Shown piece after piece: positions 45,188-55,830 of a DNA stretch of 64,000 bases. This DNA comes from an uncultured Opitutaceae bacterium. GTDB taxonomy: Bacteria > Verrucomicrobiota > Verrucomicrobiia > Opitutales > Opitutaceae. Made by a program: the position numbers and the translations under genes. Where the stretch lies: positions 1 through 64,000 of the forward strand of contig CAITBM010000116.1 in assembly GCA_903890485.1 (NCBI GenBank), given 5' to 3'. Position 1 is the stretch's first letter, and each line of letters begins with the position of its first letter. The notes beneath the pieces were generated by a model, which did no database searches, was not told where the DNA came from, and saw nothing but the letters and a program-made list of their open reading frames with translations.

Positions 45188-48100
45188 CGCGCCCAACGGG
45201 TGAGAAGGCCGGCGCCTCCCCCAGGAGACCGGAGTGCATACGCCTTCGCGGCGTACGCCAGAACAACCTCAAGGGCTTCGACCTGGACGTGCCGCTCGGC
45301 CAGTACGTGGTCGTCACGGGGCTGAGCGGTGCCGGGAAAAGCTCGCTCGTCTTCGAGACGCTCCACGCGGAGGGCCAGCGCCGATACGTGGAGACTTTCA
45401 GCGCCTACACGCGCCAGTTCCTGGAACTCCTCGACAAGCCGAAGGTCGACTCGATCGAGAACATCAGGCCATCGATCGCCATCGAGCAGACCAACACGGT
45501 GAAGTCCTCGCGCTCGACCGTCGGCACGATGACGGAATTGACCGACTTCTTCAAGGTGTGGTTCAGCCAAGTTGCCGAGTGTTTCGACCCGCAGACCGGC
45601 GAGAGGGTCGAGGACGACAACTCCCAAACGGTGTGGAGGAAGACGCTCGCCACCTGCGCCGGCGGCCAGGTGATCGTCGCGTTTGAGGTCTCCAAGCCCG
45701 ACAACCTCTCCTGGCCGGAAATCCTCGCGAACCTGAAGAACCAGACCTACGTGCGGGTCCTTGCACCGGGTGAGGATTCGGCTGTCCTTTCCGTCCGGAG
45801 GATCGACGACCTGATCAAGGACACCGGCCAGATCCTCGCGCAAAGGCGGTTGTTCGTGGTCCAGGACAGGGTCAAGGTGGATAAGGCCGAGATGGCGCGC
45901 TTCACCGAGGCCGTGGAAACCGCGATGCATTTCGGGCGCGGGGAAGTGCGCATCTTCGATGCGCAATCGCTCGGCGAGATCGGCCACTACTCAAAGGGTC
46001 TGCACTCGCCGAAGACGGGAAGGAAGTTCCGCCCGGCAACCCCCGCCCTATTCTCCTTCAACTCGCCTCTCGGCGCCTGCCCCAAGTGCCGGGGGTTCGG
46101 ACGCGTGATCGAGATCGACTACCGCCTCGCGATTCCCGACCGATCCCTTTCGATCGATGGCGGTGCGCTTCGGTGCTGGGACGGGGCCGTCTACAGCAGC
46201 TCGATGGACGACCTGCGCGTGTTTGCGAAGCGCAAGAAGATACCGACCCACGTCCCCTTTGAGAAACTGACCGCCGAGCAGCAGTCCTTCGTGATCGACG
46301 GCGAGCCGGGCTACGGAGAGGAGAACGGCAAGACCTGGCCGAAATACTGGTACGGGGTGAAGGGATTCTTCCGGTGGCTTGAAAAGACCACCTACAAGAT
46401 GCACGTGCGCGTCTTCCTCTCGCGGTACCGCTCGTACAACACGTGCCCCGACTGCAACGGTTCGCGCCTTCAGCCCGAGGCCCTCTGCTGGAAATGGAAA
46501 GGGTTATCGCTTCCAGAACTCTACGCCCAGTCGATCGACCGCCTGCGCGAGCTCCTCGCTGACGCGAGGCCCGCATCAGGGGGGCGACAGGCCGAGATCG
46601 CCTATGACTCGATCTCGACAAGGCTGAGCTACCTGAACGAGGTGGGCCTGGGCTACCTGACCCCGGACCGGCCGTCGCGCACCCTCTCGGGGGGCGAGGT
46701 GGAGCGGGTGAACCTGACGGGCTGCCTCGGGACTTCCCTTGTCGACACGCTCTTTGTGATGGATGAACCCAGCGTCGGGCTTCATCCCCGTGACATTGAC
46801 CGGCTGATCGCCATCATCCGGACCCTAGCGGGCGCCGGAAACTCGGTCGTCGTCGTCGAGCACGATGAGTCGATGATCACGGCCGCCGACCATGTGATCG
46901 AGATCGGCCCCGAACCTGGGGCCAAGGGTGGCCACGTGGTCTTCCAGGGCTCGGTGGACCAGATGCTTTTCGACGCGAAAAGCATCACGGGGGCCTATTT
47001 CTCAGGTAGGAAGACTGTCACAGGCCCAAAGGAGCGCAGGCCGGTGGCCAAGGACCACCCTTTCCTCACATTCAAGGGGGCGCGAAAGCACAATATTCAG
47101 GGACTGGACGTCTCGATCCCCCTCGGGCGTTTCGTCTGCCTGAGCGGCGTCTCGGGTTCCGGGAAGTCGACGATCCTAGACAACGTGATCTACCAGGGCC
47201 TCCTGGCGCTCCGGGCCCGGGTCTCTGAGGACCCCGCGCAGATAGAATCCATAGTCGGTGCTGAAGGCGTTTCCGAGGCGGTCCTCGTCGATCAGGGTCC
47301 GGTGTCGAGAACGCCGCGCTCGAACCCGGCCCTCTACGTCGAGGCATGGGACCTAATCCGCGAGCTCTTTGCCGCCACCCCCGGCGCGCAGGAGGAGGGC
47401 CTCGGGCCCTCCAGCTTTTCGTTCAACAGCGGCGACGGCAGGTGCGACCAGTGCCAGGGACTGGGTTACGAGCGCGTCGAGATGCAGTTCCTCTCGGACG
47501 TTTACGTGCCATGCCCGGTCTGCGAGGGGCGCAGGTTCAAGCCCGAGGTGCTCCAGATCCGCTGGGAGGATACGACCGTGGCGGAGGTGCTTGCGATGAG
47601 CGTCACGGAGGCCCTGGTCCTCTTCGCGGACTCGGCCCAGATCCGCCACCGCCTCTCGTTCCTTGAGTCCGTCGGGCTGGGCTACCTCTCTCTCGGCCAG
47701 CCGCTGAACACCCTAAGCGGGGGCGAGTCCCAGAGGCTCAAACTTGTCCGGTATCTTGGGGCGCTGCCCGGGGCTTCATCCGTGCTTCTCCTCTTGGACG
47801 AGCCCACCACCGGCCTCCACCGGCACGACGTGGGCAAGCTCCTTGGGGTCCTTCAATCGCTCGTCGACAGGGGACACAGCCTTGTCGTGATCGAGCACAA
47901 CACGGACGTCCTTAAATCCGCCGATTGGATCCTGGAGGTTGGTCCCGAGGCGGGAGCCGGCGGCGGCAAGATTGTCTTTAACGGCACTCCCGAGGGACTG
48001 GCCGAAGCCGCGCACGCCACGTCGCCCTACCTGCGGCAGGCGCTTGGGACGGGCAACCGAGGGGCCGCCGCCCCCGCCCCCGACCATCCCGGTGTCGCTG

Positions 48101-50805
48101 CGACTCCCGCCACATCGATCGAGATCGTGGGGGCCCGCGAGAACAACCTGAAGAACCTGTCGGTGTCGTTTCCGCTCCGGGAGCTGACGGTGGTTACCGG
48201 CGTCTCAGGGTCGGGAAAGTCAACCCTGGCCTTCGACATTGTTTTCGCAGAAGGCCAGAGGCGGTTCATGGAGTCCATGTCCCCCTACGCACGGCAGTTC
48301 GTCGAGCAATTGCCGCGCCCGGAGATCGACCGGCTCACCGGCATTCCGCCGGCCGTAGCCATCGAGCAGCGCGTGACGCGCGGTTCGCTCAAGTCGACTG
48401 TCGCCACGATCACCGAGGTCGCCCAATACCTGCGGCTCCTCTACGCTCGTCTCGGAATCCAGCACCATCCCGACACGGATCGGGCGGTGAAGCCCCTGTC
48501 GGCCGGCGCACTCAAGAAGCTGCTTGAGAAGGTCCTCGCCGCGCCCAAGGCCCGCCGCGCCAGGCACCTCTACCTTTGCGCCCCTCTGGTGCGGGGCCGC
48601 AAGGGCCACCACCAGCCGATCGCCGATTGGATCGGGAGCCAGGGGTACGACCTGATGCGCGCCGACGGCAAGCTGGTCAAGGTTGCCGCGTTTCGTAAGC
48701 TGGACCGCTACAAGGAGCACGACATCGAGGCGGTCGTGGTCGACCTTAAGGGTCATCGCAAGCCCGCCCAGGCGCTCGACCACGGGCTCGGCGTCGGCAA
48801 GGGCTCGTGCTTCCTGCTCACGGAAAAGGGCGAGATCCTTTCCTGGTTTTCCACGACGCGGACCGACGTCGAGACCGGCGAATCGTTCCCGGAGCTCGAC
48901 CCCAAGGATTTCTCCTTCAATTCATCCCGCGGCTGGTGCCCGGCGTGTCGGGGCTACGGCAGGATCTATCCCTGGATGGCCAAGCCGGACGACGACGAGG
49001 AGGATGAGAATACCGTTAGGCTGCGCCAGCTCGGCCTTGAGGGCGGAGACGAGGGAGGCGCCCTGTGCCCGGTTTGCCGTGGCGGCAGACTAAACCGCAT
49101 CTCGAGCGCCGTTAAGCTGCACTTTAAGGGAAAGAGAAGCCCGATGTCCCTGCCCGCGCTCCTCGCGAGCCCGCCCTCGGAGCTCCTGGCAAGCCTTGAG
49201 AACCTCGACCTCGACGAGCGCGGACGGATCGTTACCCGAGACATCGTGCCGCAGATCCGGGAAAGGCTGAAATTCATGGACCACGTGGGGCTCGGCTACC
49301 TCTCGCTTGACCGTCCTACAAAAACCCTGTCCGGGGGCGAGGCCCAGAGGATCCGACTCGCATCTCAACTCGGGACCAACCTGGCGGGCGTCCTGTACGT
49401 ACTCGACGAACCGAGCATCGGCCTGCATGCGCGCGACAACGAGAGGCTGATCTCGACCTTGCTCGCGCTCCGCGACAAGGGAAACACGCTCCTTGTGGTC
49501 GAGCACGACGACGAACTGATGGAGAGGGCCGACCTGATCATCGACCTGGGGCCCGCCGCCGGGATTCATGGGGGCGAGCTCCTGGCGCGGGGCACCCCGG
49601 ACGAGATCCGGGCGAACGACTCCTCCTTGACCGGCGTCTTCCTTGCGCGCGGGATCAAGCACCCACTGAAGGGGTCCTACCGCCCCGTTGGACCACGCGA
49701 CGTGGCTTGGATCGACCTGCGGGGCGCCTGCCACCGCAACCTTGCCGGATTCGACGTGAAGGTGCCCATCGGACGCCTCACGATGGTCGTGGGCCCGAGC
49801 GGGGCGGGCAAGTCGACCCTTTTCAGGGATGTCTTGGGCCCGGCAGCCGAGTTCGCCACCAAAGCCAGGAAGTCCTCGGTGACCGGGGCCGAATTCGCCC
49901 GGCAGGTCCACGAACCCGAAAAGCGCTTCAAGGAACTGCGCAACATCGGGGGCCTGCGCTCCGTGATCGAGGTCGATCAGTCGCCGATCGGCAAAACCCC
50001 GCGGTCGACCCCCGCCACCTACCTTGGCATTTTCGACCTGATCCGCTCCTTCTTCGCCTCGCTCCCGGAATCGAAGATACGGGGATACACAGCCTCCCGG
50101 TTTTCGTTCAACACCAAGGGCGGCCGATGCCAGACCTGCGAGGGAGCAGGGCGCATCCGCCTGGAGATGGCCTTCATGCCCGACACCTATCTGCCATGCG
50201 ACGACTGCGGGGGCACGCGCTACGGTCCCGAGCTCTCCGACGTGACCTGGAAGGGCAGGACGATAGGCGGCGTTCTTCAGCTGACCTTTGAGGAGGCGGC
50301 CGAGTTCTTCAGCTTCCACTCCGAGCTCTCGCAGGTCTGCCGCCTGATGGCAGACTGCGGCCTCGGATACCTGACCCTGGGGCAGAGCTCCTCGACCCTG
50401 TCCGGCGGAGAAGCGCAGCGCTTGAAGCTGGTAACCGAGCTGTCGAAGGGCCTGGCAAGCTATCGTGAGCGGAGCCGCGGCACCCTGCCCCACAATCTCT
50501 ACATCCTTGAGGAGCCCACGATCGGCCTGCACCTGAGCGACTGCGAGAAGCTGATTGGAGTCCTCCAGTCGCTCGTGGACCAGGGACACACTGTGGTCGT
50601 GATCGAGCACAACCTGGACCTGATCGCCGAGGCTGACTACGTGGTCGAAATGGGGCCCGGAGGCGGCCCAAGCGGCGGCGAATTGATCTACCAGGGGGCG
50701 CTTGAGGGCCTTCTCGGCACAAAGCGCAGCTCGACGGCCCCGTGCCTACTGGCCCGCCAGCGCACAGGCCGGTCCCGCTCCCCTAGGCGGCTAGCGCGGT
50801 CTTGA
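45184..50805 (+). CDS. uvrA: Excinuclease ABC subunit A, tandem-duplicated four-module form
   Basis: 1873 residues, twice the normal UvrA (about 940). It holds two full UvrA units, so four ABC modules: Walker A at about 46 (GLSGAGKSS), 655 (GVSGSGKST), 1006 (GVSGSGKST) and 1537 (GPSGAGKST); signatures LSGGEVER (500), LSGGESQR (844), LSGGEAQR (1382), LSGGEAQR (1739); Walker B MDEPSVGLH, LDEPTTGLH, LDEPSIGLH and LEEPTIGLH. All zinc-finger pairs are present (CPKC/CPDC, CDQC/CPVC, CPAC/CPVC, CQTC/CDDC). UvrA acts as a dimer in damage recognition for nucleotide excision repair, so this may be a covalent dimer. Module 1 departs from the LSGGE(A/S)QR consensus and module 4 has Glu for Asp in Walker B. 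Coupled to the glycosyltransferase. Confidence 0.95.
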   Translation: MTRPTGEKAGASPRRPECIRLRGVRQNNLKGFDLDVPLGQYVVVTGLSGAGKSSLVFETLHAEGQRRYVETFSAYTRQFLELLDKPKVDSIENIRPSIAIEQTNTVKSSRSTVGTMTELTDFFKVWFSQVAECFDPQTGERVEDDNSQTVWRKTLATCAGGQVIVAFEVSKPDNLSWPEILANLKNQTYVRVLAPGEDSAVLSVRRIDDLIKDTGQILAQRRLFVVQDRVKVDKAEMARFTEAVETAMHFGRGEVRIFDAQSLGEIGHYSKGLHSPKTGRKFRPATPALFSFNSPLGACPKCRGFGRVIEIDYRLAIPDRSLSIDGGALRCWDGAVYSSSMDDLRVFAKRKKIPTHVPFEKLTAEQQSFVIDGEPGYGEENGKTWPKYWYGVKGFFRWLEKTTYKMHVRVFLSRYRSYNTCPDCNGSRLQPEALCWKWKGLSLPELYAQSIDRLRELLADARPASGGRQAEIAYDSISTRLSYLNEVGLGYLTPDRPSRTLSGGEVERVNLTGCLGTSLVDTLFVMDEPSVGLHPRDIDRLIAIIRTLAGAGNSVVVVEHDESMITAADHVIEIGPEPGAKGGHVVFQGSVDQMLFDAKSITGAYFSGRKTVTGPKERRPVAKDHPFLTFKGARKHNIQGLDVSIPLGRFVCLSGVSGSGKSTILDNVIYQGLLALRARVSEDPAQIESIVGAEGVSEAVLVDQGPVSRTPRSNPALYVEAWDLIRELFAATPGAQEEGLGPSSFSFNSGDGRCDQCQGLGYERVEMQFLSDVYVPCPVCEGRRFKPEVLQIRWEDTTVAEVLAMSVTEALVLFADSAQIRHRLSFLESVGLGYLSLGQPLNTLSGGESQRLKLVRYLGALPGASSVLLLLDEPTTGLHRHDVGKLLGVLQSLVDRGHSLVVIEHNTDVLKSADWILEVGPEAGAGGGKIVFNGTPEGLAEAAHATSPYLRQALGTGNRGAAAPAPDHPGVAATPATSIEIVGARENNLKNLSVSFPLRELTVVTGVSGSGKSTLAFDIVFAEGQRRFMESMSPYARQFVEQLPRPEIDRLTGIPPAVAIEQRVTRGSLKSTVATITEVAQYLRLLYARLGIQHHPDTDRAVKPLSAGALKKLLEKVLAAPKARRARHLYLCAPLVRGRKGHHQPIADWIGSQGYDLMRADGKLVKVAAFRKLDRYKEHDIEAVVVDLKGHRKPAQALDHGLGVGKGSCFLLTEKGEILSWFSTTRTDVETGESFPELDPKDFSFNSSRGWCPACRGYGRIYPWMAKPDDDEEDENTVRLRQLGLEGGDEGGALCPVCRGGRLNRISSAVKLHFKGKRSPMSLPALLASPPSELLASLENLDLDERGRIVTRDIVPQIRERLKFMDHVGLGYLSLDRPTKTLSGGEAQRIRLASQLGTNLAGVLYVLDEPSIGLHARDNERLISTLLALRDKGNTLLVVEHDDELMERADLIIDLGPAAGIHGGELLARGTPDEIRANDSSLTGVFLARGIKHPLKGSYRPVGPRDVAWIDLRGACHRNLAGFDVKVPIGRLTMVVGPSGAGKSTLFRDVLGPAAEFATKARKSSVTGAEFARQVHEPEKRFKELRNIGGLRSVIEVDQSPIGKTPRSTPATYLGIFDLIRSFFASLPESKIRGYTASRFSFNTKGGRCQTCEGAGRIRLEMAFMPDTYLPCDDCGGTRYGPELSDVTWKGRTIGGVLQLTFEEAAEFFSFHSELSQVCRLMADCGLGYLTLGQSSSTLSGGEAQRLKLVTELSKGLASYRERSRGTLPHNLYILEEPTIGLHLSDCEKLIGVLQSLVDQGHTVVVIEHNLDLIAEADYVVEMGPGGGPSGGELIYQGALEGLLGTKRSSTAPCLLARQRTGRSRSPRRLARS

Positions 50806-51172
50806 TCGCCGCGGCGATCTGGGACGCCCTGACGGGTTTAACCAGGCAAGCCGAAAGGCCCGCGATGGCGATGCTCCGCGAGATGAACTCTGGACTCGTG
50901 TAGCCCGTCATCAGGATTCGCTTCGTCGACGGCAGCATCTCCATCACCCGGCTCAGGAAATCGAGGCCCTGTTCGCCCGGCAGCATGTGGTCGCACACGA
51001 TGACATCGTAGCTGCGCGCCGCCAAGCGCAGGTCGGCTTCCGCAGCCGAGGACGCCGTATAGAGGCGGTACGCACCTTTCAACTCCTGTCCGAGCGAATC
51101 GAGGAGGAGCGGCTCGTCGTCGACGAGCAGGACCACGGGAAGCGGAGCGGGAGCATTTTCTTGTCCCGGCAT
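50783..51172 (-). CDS. Stand-alone response-regulator receiver protein
   Basis: 129 residues, one REC domain without an output domain. The acidic pocket (LLVDDEP), the phospho-accepting Asp in VIVCDHMLPGEQGLDF, the switch threonine ILMTGYTSPEF and the conserved lysine CLVKPV are all present. It lies 6 bases downstream of the other receiver gene and overlaps the uvrA 3' end by 23 bases. No kinase is adjacent; a link to the Hpt protein at 1.5 kb is only a possibility. Confidence 0.87.
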   Translation of the reverse strand: MPGQENAPAPLPVVLLVDDEPLLLDSLGQELKGAYRLYTASSAAEADLRLAARSYDVIVCDHMLPGEQGLDFLSRVMEMLPSTKRILMTGYTSPEFISRSIAIAGLSACLVKPVRASQIAAAIKTALAA

Positions 51173-51178
51173 GGCAGG

Positions 51179-51577
51179 TCAGGAACTTGCGGCCGCGGCT
51201 TCCTGGACGACCTTGATCAGATCGGCGAGGGACACTGGCTTGAGCAGGTACCGGAAAAGTGCCGCCTCGTTCACGCTCCGGATCAGCATCTCGGGCTTCA
51301 TGTAGCCGGTGACCAGAATACGCTGCATCTGCGGGAACTCCTCGCGCGCACGTACGAGAAAGCTCATGCCGTTGCCGCCGGGCATGAGGTGGTCGGCAAT
51401 CACGACCTTGAACTTCTTCTTTTGGAGGAGAAAATCGGCCGCCCTGGCCGAAGGTGCCGTGGTGACCTCAAAATAGGGGGAAAGGGCCGACGCAAAGGCC
51501 TGCAGGATAGCCTCCTCGTCGTCGACGATCAGGATCGCGTCCAAGGCTTCGGAGGAACTGGAGTCCGCAGGATACAT
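51179..51577 (-). CDS. Stand-alone response-regulator receiver protein
   Basis: 132 residues, a single REC domain: ILIVDDEEAILQAF, Asp in VVIADHLMPGGNGMSF, Thr in ILVTGYMKPE and Lys in YLLKPVSLADL. It closely resembles its downstream neighbour (D-H-x-L/M-x-P-G and ILxTGY shared), so the pair looks like a local duplication. Lacking DNA-binding or enzymatic domains, it probably acts by binding a partner or as a phosphate sink. A 124-base gap separates it from the divergent ankyrin gene. Confidence 0.87.
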   Translation of the reverse strand: MYPADSSSSEALDAILIVDDEEAILQAFASALSPYFEVTTAPSARAADFLLQKKKFKVVIADHLMPGGNGMSFLVRAREEFPQMQRILVTGYMKPEMLIRSVNEAALFRYLLKPVSLADLIKVVQEAAAASS

Positions 51578-51701
51578 GCGCGGCAGACTAAGTTTTGCGC
51601 CGCGTTGTTGGCAAATCCAATCCCCGGAAGGTCAGGGGGATTCCCCTAGGTCTTTTGATTTGCTTCAGAACCTTCTGGGACGTTCCCTTGGGGAGCAACT
51701 C

Positions 51702-54037
<2,336 letters not shown>

Positions 54038-54048
54038 GGCATCGGACT

Positions 54049-54082
54049 GCCGCGGCGCCTGCCCTAGGCTGGCGCCGCTGGC
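54049..54082. terminator. GC-rich palindrome between convergent eno and receiver gene
   Basis: GCGGCGCC (54052-54059) pairs perfectly with GGCGCCGC (54071-54078) over an 11-base loop, extendable by GCC/GGC with one bulge. It covers the gap between the eno stop and the convergent receiver gene and includes that gene's stop codon. There is no T-tract, so it would be an atypical or factor-dependent transcription end, or a mutual block for both genes. Confidence 0.45.
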
Positions 54083-54486
54083 TTATCCTCGGCATCGCCG
54101 TCGCTATCGGCGGCGATGTTGTCGAAGGCGTCCGAAAGCATCTGCAGGACCTCCGACTTTGGCGCGTGCTTGAGCACGTAGGCCTCGGCACCCAATTCGC
54201 GCGTCTGGATCACCGTTTTCATCGTGCTCTGTGAGGAGACGATGATCACCGGAATCTTCGGATGCGCTGCCTTCAGCTTGGCGAGAACCTCGAGTCCGCC
54301 GACTTGGGGAAGGTTAATATCAAGGAGGATCACGTTTGGCTTGTGGGCCGCGGCCTGGTCCAGAGCTGCGTGGCCGTCGGCGGCCTCCCAGACGGTCTCG
54401 ATCCCAAGCTGCTTGAGGAGCATGCGGATCAGCACGCGTACGTGCGCTTCGTCGTCGATGATCAGTGCGTTGACCGGCCTAGGCAT
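54064..54486 (-). CDS. Stand-alone response-regulator receiver protein with acidic tail
   Basis: 140 residues: CheY-like REC domain (NALIIDDEAHVRVLIRMLLK, Asp in VILLDINLPQVGG, Ser in VIIVSSQS, Lys in YVLKHAPKSEVL) plus a short acidic C-terminal tail (ADSDGDAEDKP). The usual Lys-Pro is Lys-His here. ATG 54486 is chosen over TTG 54501. It belongs to a different subgroup from the two receivers at 51 kb. Confidence 0.87.
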   Translation of the reverse strand: MPRPVNALIIDDEAHVRVLIRMLLKQLGIETVWEAADGHAALDQAAAHKPNVILLDINLPQVGGLEVLAKLKAAHPKIPVIIVSSQSTMKTVIQTRELGAEAYVLKHAPKSEVLQMLSDAFDNIAADSDGDAEDKPAAPA

Positions 54487-54552
54487 GGTGCAAGGTGTCA
54501 AAATCTCCGGCCCCGATGCAAGCCTTGGCCGTGGAAGCCAGGGGCGGGGGCC

Positions 54553-55716
54553 CTACTCGACGCTCAGGATGTAGCCCCTCAGGTACTCGCTTTCGGGCAT
54601 CGAAACGAGAACGGGGTGGTCCGGCGGCTGGTGGCAGAACTCGAGTATCCTGACCCGCCTCTTGGCGTCGGCGGCGGCGCCCGCCAGGACGGATCGGAGC
54701 TCCGCGTCCTGCATATGGTACGAACAGGTGTAGGTGGCGAGGATGCCCCCGGGCGCCAGGCGCTGCATCGCCCTAAGGTTGATTTCCTTGTAGCCCCGCA
54801 ACGCCCCTTCAAGTGCCGACTTGGATTTCGCAAAAGGCGGAGGATCAAGAATCACCACATCCCACCTGGGTCCGGGTTTGTTCGCAGGATCATTGAGCCA
54901 ATCGAACACGTTGGCCACTTCGAACGTGGCCTTAACCCCGTTCCGCTCGGCGTTGCGCCGGGCCGCCTCGACGGCCTCTACGGCGCTGTCCAGCCCGAGA
55001 ACCTCGGTGGCCCCCGCTTTGCTTGCGTGGATCCCGAAGGATCCCTGGTTGCAGAAGGCATCCAGCACGCGCTTGCCGGCGCAATACTTGGCCACACGGG
55101 CATACTGGCTGCGCTGATCAAGATAGAATCCGGTCTTTTGGCCGCCCATCAGGTCGAGCCAAACGCCGAAGCCGTCGATCGACACCCATCTGGGATCCCA
55201 GGGCCGGCCGGATCGGGTATGTATCTCCTGGGGCAAGCCCTCGAGCCTGCGGATCGGCGCATCATTTCGGAAAACGATCTCCGCCGGGTGGAGGAGCCCC
55301 TCGATCAGGTCCCCAATGAGGGCCGACCGCCTCTCCATCGCCAGCGTCTGGATCTGGACCACCACGGTGTCTCCGTACTGGTCGGCCACGACGCCGGGCA
55401 GGTCGTCGGATTCAGACCAGACAAGGCGCCTGAACTCCCCGGGGGACCTTCTCGAGAGGGCCCGATTAAGGGCACTCGAAAGGTAGGCTTCGTCGAGCGC
55501 GACGTGCTCGCGGCTCAGGCGGCGCCACACGATCTGCGACCGTCCATTGCAAATCCCGCTTCCCAGGAACCGGCCAGCCCTGTCCCGGCACTCCACCACC
55601 TCACCGTCGCAATCGGCTGGCAAGGGGGCCTCCACCTCGTTCGCAAACACCCAGGGATGCCCCGTGAGCACCCTGGAATTGGCATTGGCCTTAAGTTTGA
55701 ATGCGGGAACCGGCAT
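54553..55716 (-). CDS. Class I SAM-dependent rRNA methyltransferase, RlmI-like
   Basis: About 387 residues. An N-terminal PUA-type domain (LTGHPWVFANEVEAPLP) and a Rossmann methyltransferase domain with RVLDAFCNQGSFGIHASKAG, VLGLDSAVEAVEAARRNAER and the catalytic VVILDPPPFAKSKSALEG, as in RlmI, which makes 5-methylcytosine in 23S rRNA. The C-terminal YTCSYHMQ matches the second motif of this family. The RNA target cannot be told from sequence. Start ambiguous: ATG 55716 matches the family N-terminus, and two more ATG codons occur at 55743 and 55746. Divergent from prfC. Confidence 0.9.
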   Translation of the reverse strand: MPVPAFKLKANANSRVLTGHPWVFANEVEAPLPADCDGEVVECRDRAGRFLGSGICNGRSQIVWRRLSREHVALDEAYLSSALNRALSRRSPGEFRRLVWSESDDLPGVVADQYGDTVVVQIQTLAMERRSALIGDLIEGLLHPAEIVFRNDAPIRRLEGLPQEIHTRSGRPWDPRWVSIDGFGVWLDLMGGQKTGFYLDQRSQYARVAKYCAGKRVLDAFCNQGSFGIHASKAGATEVLGLDSAVEAVEAARRNAERNGVKATFEVANVFDWLNDPANKPGPRWDVVILDPPPFAKSKSALEGALRGYKEINLRAMQRLAPGGILATYTCSYHMQDAELRSVLAGAAADAKRRVRILEFCHQPPDHPVLVSMPESEYLRGYILSVE

Positions 55717-55830
55717 TCCCGGATCATCACCGGTCGCGCCCATCATAGAAGCTAAAACTTCAGGGCTGGAAGCCTGGGCCCGAAAAGGCTTCCAAGGGGC
55801 CCGCCGCGGGATTTTACTGTCCGATTCCCA

